The position numbers were made by a program, and so were the translations under genes. This document shows positions 15,509 to 23,024 of a stretch of DNA of 64,000 nt, piece after piece; the first letter of the stretch is position 1; the number at the start of each line of letters is the position of its first letter. A model generated the notes under the pieces. The model was not told where the DNA came from. It worked only from the letters and a program-made list of their open reading frames with translations, and made no database searches. This DNA is from AC-56 sp963702195 (GTDB lineage Bacteria; Actinomycetota; Thermoleophilia; Solirubrobacterales; 70-9), in assembly GCA_963702195.1 (NCBI GenBank), contig OY969725.1, positions 1,240,001 to 1,304,000 of the forward strand. The letters run 5' to 3'.

Positions 15509-16264
15509 CTGGGCTCGCTTCCCGACCACGTCGCCAAGAACCGCGCCTACTGGGAGCGCGAGAGCGACGCGTATCAGAAGCGCCACGGGGCCCAGCTCGC
15601 CGAGAAAGCGGGGCTCGCGTGGGGCGTGTGGCAGATCCCGGAGGCGGAGCTGCACGTGCTCGGAGACGTGGCGGGCAAGGACGTGCTGGAGCTCGGCTGT
15701 GGCGCGGGCCAGTGGTCGATCTCACTGGCGATGCTTGGGGCCCGGACGGTCGGCCTGGACCTCTCGCCGCGGCAGCTCGAGCACGCGCGGGCGGCGATGG
15801 CCGAGGCCGGCGTCGAGTTCCCGCTGGTCGAGGCGAGCGCCGAGGACGTGCCGCTCGACGACGAGAGCTTCGACGTCGTCTTCTGCGACCACGGCGCCTT
15901 CAACTTCGCCGACCCGACGCGCCTCGTGCCGGAGTGCGCGCGGCTCTTGCGCCCCGACGGCCTGCTCGCGTTCTCGATGGTGACGCCGGTGTTCGACATC
16001 TTCTGGAACAACGACCGCGAGACCGTCGGGGACGAGGCGCTCAACGACTACTTCGAGCATCGTGGGTTCGAGGACGACGGTGGCGTCGACTTCCAGCTTC
16101 CCTACGGCGAGTGGATCCGGCTGTTCCGCGCCAACGGGCTCGTCGTCGAGGACCTGATCGAGCTGCGCCCGCCGCCGGACGCGGAGTCGAGCTACGACCT
16201 GGTGACGCTCGAGTGGGCGCGCCGCCTGCCCGCCGAGCACATCTGGAAGGCGATCAAGGCCTAG
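15509..16264 (+). CDS. SAM-dependent class I methyltransferase (probable CTG start)
   Basis: Small-molecule or unknown-substrate methyltransferase of the UbiE/Methyltransf_11 type. Motif I VLELGCGAGQW sits near residues 58-68, VGLDLSPRQLEHAR carries the ribose-binding acidic residue, and the region DVVFCDHGAFNFAD is motif IV. Family members I recall begin like DHVAKNRAYWERE, which lies between the rpmA stop and the first GTG (15626). The only start that keeps it is CTG 15509, 3 nt after the rpmA stop; no strong Shine-Dalgarno is visible. Product 251 aa. It interrupts the usual rpmA-obg adjacency; its substrate cannot be inferred. Confidence 0.8.
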   Translation: MGSLPDHVAKNRAYWERESDAYQKRHGAQLAEKAGLAWGVWQIPEAELHVLGDVAGKDVLELGCGAGQWSISLAMLGARTVGLDLSPRQLEHARAAMAEAGVEFPLVEASAEDVPLDDESFDVVFCDHGAFNFADPTRLVPECARLLRPDGLLAFSMVTPVFDIFWNNDRETVGDEALNDYFEHRGFEDDGGVDFQLPYGEWIRLFRANGLVVEDLIELRPPPDAESSYDLVTLEWARRLPAEHIWKAIKA

Positions 16265-16338
16265 GACCGCACTGCGGCGCAGGCGGGCTGGAGCCGGGGG
16301 GCCGAAGGGCGGCTGGGAAAAAGCCCCGTTTGCGGCTC

Positions 16339-16344
16339 TAATCT
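16339..16344 (+). promoter_or_regulatory. -10 box (TAATCT) of obg, leaderless type
   Basis: TAATCT ends 6 nt before the obg ATG, so obg probably has its own leaderless transcript although it follows rpmA. Confidence 0.5.
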
Positions 16345-16350
16345 CGACTC

Positions 16351-17643
16351 ATGCTGTACGACCGGGCGAAGATCTACGTCGAGGGCGGGCGCGGAGGCGA
16401 CGGCTGCGTGAGCTTTCGCCGCGAGGCTCACGTGCCGCGCGGGGGTCCGGATGGGGGTGACGGTGGCCGCGGCGGCGACGTCGTCCTCGAGTGCGACCCC
16501 TCGCGGCGGGACCTGGTGTCGCTCCACCGGTCGCGGCACTTTCGTGCGGGACGCGGGGGTCACGGCCAGGGCAAGCAGCGCCACGGCGCCCGCGGCCCCG
16601 ACAAGGTCGTCGCCGTCCCCCCGGGGACCCAGGTGGAGGGCCTGGAGGGGGCGCGATACGACCTGGTCGAGCACGGCCAGCGCGCGGTGGTGGGCGCGGG
16701 CGGGGTCGGTGGGCACGGGAACAAGCGGTTCGCGACCTCGACCCGGCAGGCGCCTCGGTTCGCGGAGCGGGGCCTGGACGGGGAGTCGGGATGGATTGAG
16801 CTGCGGCTGAAGCTCCTGGCGGACGCGGGACTGATCGGGCAGCCGAACGCCGGCAAGTCGTCGCTGCTCGGGCGACTCACGCGGGCGGCGCCCAAGGTCG
16901 CCTCGTATCCGTTCACGACGGTGGAGCCCGTGCTCGGCACGCTCGACGCCGGCGATCGGCAGCTCGTGCTCGCGGACATCCCGGGACTCATCGAGGGGGC
17001 GGCCGGCGGCGCCGGGCTGGGGCACGAGTTCCTTGCTCACGTGGAGCGCTGCCGCATCCTGGTCCATCTGGTCGACATCGCGGGTGAGGATCCGCCGGGC
17101 ACCTACGACTCCGTGCGGGCGGAGCTGGGCGCCTACGGCGCCGGGCTCGAGCTCCTGCCGGAGCTGGTGGTGCTCTCCAAGCGCGACCTCGTACCCGACG
17201 ACGATGCCGATGCCGCGGTCGCGGAGTGGAGTGACCGGCTCGGCGGCGATGCGCTCGGGGTGTTCGCCGCCTCCGCGGCGACCGGCGCCGGGCTGGACGA
17301 GTTGCGGCAGGCGATCTTCGAGGCCGTCCCAGCCGAGCCGGCGCCGGCGCCGGCCGCGCCGGCGGTCGAGCCCGAGTTCGAGGCGGAGCACATCACCTAC
17401 CGGCCCGCGGGCGATCAGGGATTCGACGTGGAGCGGCTCGGCGACGGCGTGTTCGAGATCTCGGGACGGGGAATCGAGATGCTGATCGCGCGCCACGACA
17501 CGCAGAACCCGGAGGCGCTCGGCTACGTGGAGCAACGGCTGCGGGAGATCGGCGTCATCGCCGCGCTGCGTCGCGCCGGCTTTACGCCCGGCGACGAGGT
17601 CCGGATCGGCGAGGATGCGTTCGAGTTGGATCCTGGCGAGTAG
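16351..17643 (+). CDS. obg: Ribosome-assembly GTPase Obg (CgtA)
   Basis: Essential GTPase that acts in 50S assembly and stress signalling. Three domains are visible: the glycine-rich Obg fold (residues 1-158, GGRGGDGCVSFRREAHVPRG), the G domain with G1 GQPNAGKSS near 163-171, G3 DIPGLIEGA and G4 SKRD, and a C-terminal OCT domain (residues 350-430). Length 430 aa is normal. A short Ala/Pro linker (EPAPAPAAPAVEPE) joins the last two domains. Confidence 0.97.
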   Translation: MLYDRAKIYVEGGRGGDGCVSFRREAHVPRGGPDGGDGGRGGDVVLECDPSRRDLVSLHRSRHFRAGRGGHGQGKQRHGARGPDKVVAVPPGTQVEGLEGARYDLVEHGQRAVVGAGGVGGHGNKRFATSTRQAPRFAERGLDGESGWIELRLKLLADAGLIGQPNAGKSSLLGRLTRAAPKVASYPFTTVEPVLGTLDAGDRQLVLADIPGLIEGAAGGAGLGHEFLAHVERCRILVHLVDIAGEDPPGTYDSVRAELGAYGAGLELLPELVVLSKRDLVPDDDADAAVAEWSDRLGGDALGVFAASAATGAGLDELRQAIFEAVPAEPAPAPAAPAVEPEFEAEHITYRPAGDQGFDVERLGDGVFEISGRGIEMLIARHDTQNPEALGYVEQRLREIGVIAALRRAGFTPGDEVRIGEDAFELDPGE

Positions 17644-17670
17644 GCGCCCAGCGCGGCGCGGGCGCGTACC

Positions 17671-17676
17671 TACACT
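17671..17676 (+). promoter_or_regulatory. -10 box (TACACT) of proB, leaderless type
   Basis: TACACT ends 9 nt before the proB ATG. An overlapping TACCTA lies just upstream. Confidence 0.5.
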
Positions 17677-17685
17677 TCGCACGCC

Positions 17686-18774
17686 ATGACCGTGGTCGCA
17701 AAGCTCGGATCGTCGATCGTCGCCGACGACGACGGCGCCCTGCGCTCGCAGGTGCTGGACAGCGTTTGCTCCCAGGTCGCCGAGCTCCATCACGAGGGGG
17801 AGAACGTCGTGCTCGTGACCTCTGGCGCCATCGCGCGCGGCATGCGCATGATGGAGCTGGAGCGCCGCCCGAGCTCGATCGACGAGATGCAGGCGGCGTC
17901 GGCAGTCGGCCAGGGGTCACTGTTCCGCGCCTACGAGGAGCGCCTGGCCGCCGGGGACGTGCACGCGGCGCAGGTGCTCCTGACGTCGTTCGACATGTCC
18001 GCGCGCATGCACTACCTCAACGCCCGCCAGACGCTCAGGCGGCTCGTGGCCTGGCGCGCGGTCCCGGTGATCAACGAGAACGACACGACCGCGACGGACG
18101 AGATCACGTTCGGCGACAACGACTTCCTCTCGGCGCAGGTGGCGATCCTGCTCGGCGCGCGCCTCCTCGTCCTGCTCACCGACACGGCGGGGCTGCACAC
18201 GGCGGACCCCAGGCTGAGCCCGGAGGCTGAGCTGGTGGAGGAGGTCGCCTCCTTCGGCGACCTGGATCGGTACGAGATCGGCGACCGCACGTCCGCGTTC
18301 GGGTCCGGCGGCATGCGCAGCAAGGTCGCCGCGGCCGAGATGGCGAGCGCCGCGGGCATCTCCGTGGTCGTCTGCGACGGCACCGAGCCCGGCAGCTTCC
18401 TCGCGGCCGCGCGGGGCGAGCGGGTCGGCACCCGCTTTGCCTCGCATCCCGAGCGCACCCCGAGCTTCAAGCTGTGGCTCCGCTACGCCAAGCCCAGCCA
18501 TGGGAGGGTGATCGTGGATGCCGGCGCCGCCCGCGTGTTGCGGGGGCAGGGGTCGAGCCTGCTTCCCGTGGGCGTGACCGGCGTGGAAGGCGAGTTCGCG
18601 GCCGGCGACGCGGTCGAGGTTGTCTGCGACGGCGACGTCGTCGGCAAGGGGATCGTCAACTACTCCGCCGCCGAGCTCGCCCGCGTAAAGGGGCTGAAGT
18701 CGCCCGAGGTCGCCGAGCGCATCCCGGATGCCGCCGAGGAGGCGGTGCACCGGAACTACTTCGTGCTGACCTAG
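17686..18774 (+). CDS. proB: Glutamate 5-kinase
   Basis: First step of proline synthesis, phosphorylating glutamate. The amino acid kinase domain (KLGSSIVADDDG at residues 5-16, LVTSGAIARGM, INENDTTATDEITFGDND) is followed by a C-terminal PUA domain from about residue 275. Length 362 aa is typical. The partner proA lies 1.4 kb downstream, separated by minus-strand genes. The stop codon overlaps the stop of the convergent next gene in CTAG. Confidence 0.97.
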   Translation: MTVVAKLGSSIVADDDGALRSQVLDSVCSQVAELHHEGENVVLVTSGAIARGMRMMELERRPSSIDEMQAASAVGQGSLFRAYEERLAAGDVHAAQVLLTSFDMSARMHYLNARQTLRRLVAWRAVPVINENDTTATDEITFGDNDFLSAQVAILLGARLLVLLTDTAGLHTADPRLSPEAELVEEVASFGDLDRYEIGDRTSAFGSGGMRSKVAAAEMASAAGISVVVCDGTEPGSFLAAARGERVGTRFASHPERTPSFKLWLRYAKPSHGRVIVDAGAARVLRGQGSSLLPVGVTGVEGEFAAGDAVEVVCDGDVVGKGIVNYSAAELARVKGLKSPEVAERIPDAAEEAVHRNYFVLT

Positions 18775-19349
18775 TCGCCCGGGAGCGGCTCCAGGCCCTC
18801 GTCCAGCTCAACGCTGAGCGAGTTCAGCGCGAAGGCGACCATGTGGTACTGGCCGATCAGCATCGTGAGCTCGATCAGCTGCATCTCGTCGTACTCGGCG
18901 GCGAGCGCCTCCCAGGTCGAGTCGGAGATGCGGTCGTCGTCGTGAAGCTCGTCGACCGCGCGCATGAGCGTGGCCTCGTGTTCGGGCCAGCCCGGCGCCT
19001 CGGCGCCCTCGAGCACGCGGTCGATCGTCTCGCGCTCGATGTCCATCTGGAACGAGATGCGCACGTGCTGGCCCCACTCGTACGACGAGCGGCAGCGCAC
19101 CGCGGTGCGCAGGATCATCAGCTCGCGGTCGCGCGGTGGGAGCGTCCCGCCGACGAGCAGATAGCGGCCGAACCCGAGCCAGCTGCGAAAGAGGTCGGGG
19201 TGGCGGGCGAGGGTCCTGAAGATGTTGTACTCGCCGACCGGGCCGTCGGCGCCCGCCGGGAGGGCGTTCAGCATCTCCACGACCTGCGGGTCGCCCTCGT
19301 TCTCCTCAAGCGGCGGGATGCGGGGCGGCTGTTCAGGTGTTTCGCTCAT
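18771..19349 (-). CDS. Carboxymuconolactone decarboxylase / AhpD-like protein
   Basis: A 192-aa all-helical protein of the CMD family. The motif CRSSYEWGQH (about residues 88-97) aligns with the family's active-site helix, but it carries a single cysteine rather than the CxxC of peroxidase-reductase AhpD, so a decarboxylase-like or unknown role is more likely. ATG 19349 overlaps the stop of the upstream SDR remnant as ATGA, indicating that the two once formed an operon; an alternative ATG is 6 nt further upstream. In soil actinobacteria such CMD/SDR pairs are common in catabolic clusters; substrate unknown. Confidence 0.85.
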   Translation of the reverse strand: MSETPEQPPRIPPLEENEGDPQVVEMLNALPAGADGPVGEYNIFRTLARHPDLFRSWLGFGRYLLVGGTLPPRDRELMILRTAVRCRSSYEWGQHVRISFQMDIERETIDRVLEGAEAPGWPEHEATLMRAVDELHDDDRISDSTWEALAAEYDEMQLIELTMLIGQYHMVAFALNSLSVELDEGLEPLPGD

Positions 19350-19533
19350 GCGCATGGTGCGGTCGTCAGGCCGCCGTCGACGACGAGGCTCTGGCCAGTG
19401 ACGTAGGAGGACTCGTTCGAGAGCAGGACAGCGCGCCGTACGCGATCTCCCAGGCGGTGCGCTGGCGGCGCGCCGGGATCCTCACCTGCTCGGGCTCGGC
19501 GTCAACGCGGTTGCTCAGGTCGTCAACCGTCAC
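19346..19533 (-). pseudogene. Short-chain dehydrogenase remnant with internal deletion and frameshift
   Basis: Read on the minus strand, GTG 19533 with GGAGAGGAG upstream starts VTVDDLSNRV, like an SDR N-terminus, then jumps to DAEPEQVRIPARRQRTAWEIAYGAL, which matches the C-terminal third (family RxGTAWDVAYAALFL). After a frame change near 19421-19431 the other frame continues LLSNESSYVTGQSLVVDGGLTT to a TGA at 19346, the standard SDR C-terminus. About 170 residues including the Rossmann GxxxGxG and YxxxK motifs are missing. So this is an SDR gene inactivated by an internal deletion and a frameshift. Its stop overlaps the CMD-family start. Confidence 0.75.
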
Positions 19534-19596
19534 ATCACTCCTCTCCGTCGTTGCGACGTCGCGACTCTAGAGGACGGCGGACGCGGTCCAGGAGGG

Positions 19597-19635
19597 TTTT
19601 GGCGAATCAGGGACGGCGTACCTGAGATGCCAAAG
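19597..19635. repeat. Intergenic stem-loop repeat, copy A
   Basis: TTTTGGC (19597-19603) faces GCCAAAG (19629-19635), with an inner TCAG (19607-19610)/CTGA (19622-19625) pair. Its sequence, including the TCAGGGACG core, resembles copy B at 36964-37007. It lies between the SDR remnant and the thioesterase gene. Confidence 0.6.
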
Positions 19636-19674
19636 CCTTCTCGGCTCGACCGCCCCACGGGCGGGTGGCTGCCG

Positions 19675-20121
19675 CTAGAGCTGGTAGGTGACCAGGGCAA
19701 GCGCCACGTCGGTGCCGTCCTCCGCTTGGGCGCCCACCTCGCAGAAGCAGAGCCCGCTGCTACCGCGCCGGACCACGCGCGCCTCCGCGATGACGCCCTG
19801 CCCTCGGGCCGGCGCCAGGAAGTCCACGGTGATGCCGACGGTCGAGGCGCGGGGGCGATCGGGGACCCTGGCCCCCGACCATGCCGCCGCGGCGGCCGCG
19901 GTGTCGATCAGCGAGCTGATCGCTCCGCCGTGGACCACGTCGCCCAGCGTGGGGAGGGAGTCGCTGAACGGCATCGAGAGCACGGCGCGGTCGGGCTCCA
20001 ATGCGTCGATCGTGATGCCCAGGTGGGAGACGAACTGGGAGTTCTGGAGCCAGCCGCGTGCGAGCTCCGCGCCGTCGGCGGGTGCGGACTCTGCAGGCGG
20101 CTGTTGCTCGCGAGCGGGCAT
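19675..20121 (-). CDS. PaaI-type hotdog-fold acyl-CoA thioesterase
   Basis: Hydrolyses acyl-CoA or aryl-CoA thioesters. The 148-aa hotdog-fold protein has the family core GDVVHGGAISSLIDTAAAAAAW, where the conserved HGG precedes the long central helix, and TVDFLAPARG as the next strand. ATG 20121 gives MPAREQQPP, a polar lead before the fold. It is divergent from proA with only 33 nt between starts, and its probable -10 box shares bases with that of proA. Confidence 0.88.
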   Translation of the reverse strand: MPAREQQPPAESAPADGAELARGWLQNSQFVSHLGITIDALEPDRAVLSMPFSDSLPTLGDVVHGGAISSLIDTAAAAAAWSGARVPDRPRASTVGITVDFLAPARGQGVIAEARVVRRGSSGLCFCEVGAQAEDGTDVALALVTYQL

Positions 20122-20137
20122 TTGATGTTGGAGCCGC

Positions 20138-20147
20138 AAGCTACTCT
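20138..20147. promoter_or_regulatory. Overlapping divergent -10 boxes, thioesterase/proA
   Basis: On the plus strand TACTCT (20142-20147) ends 7 nt before the proA ATG. On the minus strand TAGCTT (complement of 20138-20143) ends 16 nt before the thioesterase ATG. The two boxes share the TA at 20142-20143. Confidence 0.5.
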
Positions 20148-20154
20148 CTCGTGC

Positions 20155-21420
20155 ATGGCCACGGCCACGCGATCCGTGAGCGAGGTTTGCGAGTCCGCGA
20201 AGCGGGCTTCGCACGAGCTTGCCGTCGCGAGCACCGAGGTGAAGAACTCGGCGCTCCTGCGGTTGGCCGATCTGCTCGAAACGCGAACCGCCGAGATCAT
20301 CGACGCGAATGCCGAGGATCTCGCCGACGAGCGTGCCGCGAGCCTCACGCCGGCGCTCCGCGACCGCCTGACGCTCGACGAGTCCCGCGTCGCGGCGATG
20401 GCCGAGGGCGTGCGTGAGATCGCCCGGCTGCCGGATCCGGTGGGTGAGATGCTCGACGAGCGGACGCTCGCGAGCGGGCTCGAGCTGACGAAGGTGCGCG
20501 TGCCGCTGGGCGTCATCGCCGTCGTCTACGAGGCTCGCCCCAACGTCACCGTCGATTGCGCCGCGCTCACGCTGAAGAGCGGAAACTCGATCGTCTTGCG
20601 GGGCTCGAGCTATGCGGCGCGCTCCAACGCCGCGCTTGCCGCATTGGTTCGGGAGGCCGTCGCGGCGGCCGGGCTGCCGGAGGCCGCGGTCGAGTTGCTG
20701 ACGAGCGGGGATCGAAGCGAGCTCGCCGAGCTGGCGACCGCCGATGGCCTGGTCGACGTGATAATCCCGCGCGGGGGAGAGGGGTTGAAGGAGTCGCTCA
20801 AGTCGGTCGCCACGGTGCCGGTGATGTATGCGGCGGCGGGGAATTGCCACGTCTACGTCCATGAGGACGCCGACCTCGAGATGGCGCGGCGGGTCGCGTT
20901 CAACGCGAAGGTGGACCGCCCCGGGGTCTGCAATGCGGCCGAGACGCTGCTGGTGAACGCTGCGGTGGCCGAGCGATTCCTGCCGGGCATCCTCGGAGAT
21001 CTGCGGGAGGCCGGTGTGGAGCTCATGGGCGACGAGCGCTCGCGCGCGGCGGCCGGCGATGCGGCGGTGGCCGAGGCGAGCGAGGAGGACTGGGACACCG
21101 AGTACCTCGACATGCGGATGACCGTCGGCGTGGTCGACTCGCTCGCCGACGCGATCGCGCACGTGAACCGGCACGGGACCGGGCACTCGGAGGCGATCTT
21201 GACGTCGTCGGGCGACGCGGCGCGGGCCTTCACGGACGAGGTCGATGCGGCGGTCGTCTACGTGAACGCGTCGACCCGGTTCACGGACGGGTTCGAGTTC
21301 GGGATGGGCGCCGAGATCGGGAACTCGACGCAGAAGCTGCATGCGCGGGGGCCGATCGGGCTTCGCGAGCTGACCACGTTCAAGTACGTCGTCCAGGGCG
21401 ACGGGCAGATCAGGGGTTGA
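20155..21420 (+). CDS. proA: Gamma-glutamyl phosphate reductase
   Basis: Second enzyme of proline synthesis, reducing glutamyl-5-phosphate to the semialdehyde with NADPH. The 421-aa aldehyde dehydrogenase-fold protein has the catalytic cysteine in DRPGVCNAAETLL (about residue 260) and the substrate motif YEARPNVTVD. ATG 20155 opens a typical N-terminus (SVSEVCESAKRAS); the frame stays open further upstream but across the divergent gene. It heads the proA-nadD-rsfS group. Confidence 0.97.
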   Translation: MATATRSVSEVCESAKRASHELAVASTEVKNSALLRLADLLETRTAEIIDANAEDLADERAASLTPALRDRLTLDESRVAAMAEGVREIARLPDPVGEMLDERTLASGLELTKVRVPLGVIAVVYEARPNVTVDCAALTLKSGNSIVLRGSSYAARSNAALAALVREAVAAAGLPEAAVELLTSGDRSELAELATADGLVDVIIPRGGEGLKESLKSVATVPVMYAAAGNCHVYVHEDADLEMARRVAFNAKVDRPGVCNAAETLLVNAAVAERFLPGILGDLREAGVELMGDERSRAAAGDAAVAEASEEDWDTEYLDMRMTVGVVDSLADAIAHVNRHGTGHSEAILTSSGDAARAFTDEVDAAVVYVNASTRFTDGFEFGMGAEIGNSTQKLHARGPIGLRELTTFKYVVQGDGQIRG

Positions 21421-21446
21421 CGGGCCTGGTCTCGAGAGGCCGTCGC

Positions 21447-21452
21447 GAGGAG
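21447..21452 (+). promoter_or_regulatory. Shine-Dalgarno deciding an ATC start for nadD
   Basis: GAGGAG ends 6 nt before ATC 21459. Because TAG (21456-21458) is in frame immediately before the ATC, the site cannot serve any upstream start, and the next canonical start (GTG 21516) is 63 nt away. Confidence 0.65.
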
Positions 21453-21458
21453 CGCTAG

Positions 21459-22055
21459 ATCGCGGCGGTCGGCGTTCTCGGCGGCGCGTTCAACCCGCCG
21501 CACATCGGGCACCTGGTGCTCGCCCAGGAGGCTGCGTTCCAACTCGGGCTGGACGAGGTCGTGCTCGTGCCGGTGGGCGAATCGCCGTACAAGCGCATCG
21601 ATCCCGAGCCGGGGCGCGAGGTGAGACAGGAGATGGCGAAGCTGGCGGCGACGACGGATCCGGCGTTCGAAGCCTCGGACGTGGAGACCGCGCGAGAAGG
21701 GCCGTCGTTCAGCTTTCGTACTCTGGAGCTGATGAGCGACGCACGCCCCGGGGACGAGTTCGTATTCCTGATGGGCGCCGACGTCGCAGCGGGGCTCGAG
21801 AGCTGGCGGGAGCCGGAGCGCGTCCTGGAGCTCGCGCGGGTGGGAATCGCGGCGCGGCCGGGGACGGCGCTCGAGGAGGCGGAGGCTGCGATCGAGCGGC
21901 TCGGGGGCGCCGATCGGGCGGAGGTCGTGCGGATGCCGGAGATCGGCGTGTCCTCGACTGGGATCAGGCGGCGGGTGGCGGCAGGCCGGCCGATCCGGCA
22001 TCTGGTTCCGGACGGCGTGGTCGAGTTCATCGCTGAGCGGGGCCTGTACCGATGA
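21459..22055 (+). CDS. nadD: Nicotinate-nucleotide adenylyltransferase (ATC start)
   Basis: Converts nicotinate mononucleotide to NaAD in NAD synthesis. The nucleotidyl-transferase signature GGAFNPPHIGHL begins eight codons after an in-frame TAG, and the second signature GVSSTGIRRRV is near the C-terminus. Reading starts at ATC 21459 (I-A-A-V-G-V-L-G-G), the first codon after the stop, placed 6 nt after GAGGAG; the product is 198 aa, exactly family length. GTG 21516 would remove the catalytic HIGH-type histidines, so it cannot be the real start. GTC 21468 is the only other nearby option. It overlaps rsfS by ATGA. Confidence 0.93.
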   Translation: MAAVGVLGGAFNPPHIGHLVLAQEAAFQLGLDEVVLVPVGESPYKRIDPEPGREVRQEMAKLAATTDPAFEASDVETAREGPSFSFRTLELMSDARPGDEFVFLMGADVAAGLESWREPERVLELARVGIAARPGTALEEAEAAIERLGGADRAEVVRMPEIGVSSTGIRRRVAAGRPIRHLVPDGVVEFIAERGLYR

Positions 22056-22456
22056 CGAGGCAGGCTGCGCGGTCAGAGCCGGAGCGGGTGGACTCCGAGG
22101 CGATCGCGAGGCTGCTCGCCGAGATCGCGGATGCGAAGCAGGCGGAGGACCTGGTCGTGCTCGACATGCGGTCGGTCGTCGGGTACACGGACTTCCTGGT
22201 CGTCTGCACGGCACGGAACGAGCGCCAGGCGAAGGCGATCCACGACGACGTGCACCTGCGGCTCAAGCGCGAGCATGGGCTGCTGCCCGCGAACGTGGAG
22301 GGGCAGTCGGACGGGCAGTGGGTCCTGATGGACTACCTGGACTGTGTGCTTCACGTGTTCGTGCCGGAGCTGCGGGAGCGCTACCGGCTGGAGGTGCTCT
22401 GGGCCGAGGCGCCGCGGCTGGAGCTCGACCTCCACGCGTTGAGCGACAGCGCGTAG
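22052..22456 (+). CDS. rsfS: Ribosomal silencing factor RsfS (Iojap)
   Basis: Binds L14 on the 50S subunit and blocks subunit joining under starvation. The 134-aa product has the family core DLVVLDMRSVVGYTDFLVVCTARNERQAKAI and WVLMDYLDCVLHVFVPELRERY. Start ATG 22052 overlaps nadD (ATGA), the usual pairing. The last 76 nt overlap the 3' end of the convergent GNAT gene. Confidence 0.96.
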   Translation: MTRQAARSEPERVDSEAIARLLAEIADAKQAEDLVVLDMRSVVGYTDFLVVCTARNERQAKAIHDDVHLRLKREHGLLPANVEGQSDGQWVLMDYLDCVLHVFVPELRERYRLEVLWAEAPRLELDLHALSDSA

Positions 22457-22965
22457 ACGCGAAGATTCGCGCCCAGCTCCGGGTGCAGCACGTCGCGCGC
22501 GTGGCGCATGCCCAGGCGCTCGGCCACCGCGACGGACCGCCGGTTGCTTTGATGGATGAGGCTGATCACCTCGTCCGTGCCGAGGTGCCCGAAGACCGCG
22601 TCGATCGCCGCGGCGCCGCCCTCGGTGGCGATTCCGCGGCCCCAATGGGAGGGGCGCAGCGTCCAACCGATTTCGATGCGGTCGGCGAGCTCTCCGATGA
22701 AGGTGGGGTGGGAGGCGCCGACCCAGCCGATGATCTCGTCCGCGGGGCGCACGGTCACGGCCCAGAGGCCGAAGCCATGGCGATCCCAGTGCCCCGAGTG
22801 GCGGTCGAGCATGTCGTGCCCGGCTTCGGGGTCGAACTGGAGGTCGGGGCGGAGCGCGCTCCAGATGTCGCGCTCGCGCCAGATCGCGTCCATGGCGTCG
22901 CGGTCGTCGAGGGTCCAGCGGCGCAGGGACAGGCGCTCGGTCTCCAGGGACTCCGGATAGGGCAT
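22381..22965 (-). CDS. GNAT-family N-acetyltransferase (RimJ/RimL type)
   Basis: Acetyl-CoA-dependent acetyltransferase of 194 aa, in the branch that includes ribosomal-protein acetylases and antibiotic acetylases. LETERLSLRRWTLDDRDA is the typical first strand and helix, GWTLRPSHWGRGIATEGG holds the acetyl-CoA binding R/Q-x-x-G-x-G/A pattern (RGIATEG), and NRRSVAVAERLGM is the closing segment. The last 14 residues (WRSSSSRGASAQ and on) are not family-like and are encoded antisense to the rsfS 3' end, probably a stop lost by drift. Substrate unknown. Confidence 0.88.
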   Translation of the reverse strand: MPYPESLETERLSLRRWTLDDRDAMDAIWRERDIWSALRPDLQFDPEAGHDMLDRHSGHWDRHGFGLWAVTVRPADEIIGWVGASHPTFIGELADRIEIGWTLRPSHWGRGIATEGGAAAIDAVFGHLGTDEVISLIHQSNRRSVAVAERLGMRHARDVLHPELGANLRVYALSLNAWRSSSSRGASAQSTSSR

Positions 22966-23011
22966 AGCGTGATCGTTGCAACCGAGCGGGCCGTCCGTCC
23001 GGCGGTCGGCC

Positions 23012-23017
23012 TAGCGT
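23012..23017 (+). promoter_or_regulatory. -10 box (TAGCGT), leaderless type
   Basis: TAGCGT ends 7 nt before the GTG start of the coiled-coil protein gene. Confidence 0.45.
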
Positions 23018-23024
23018 TCGAAGC

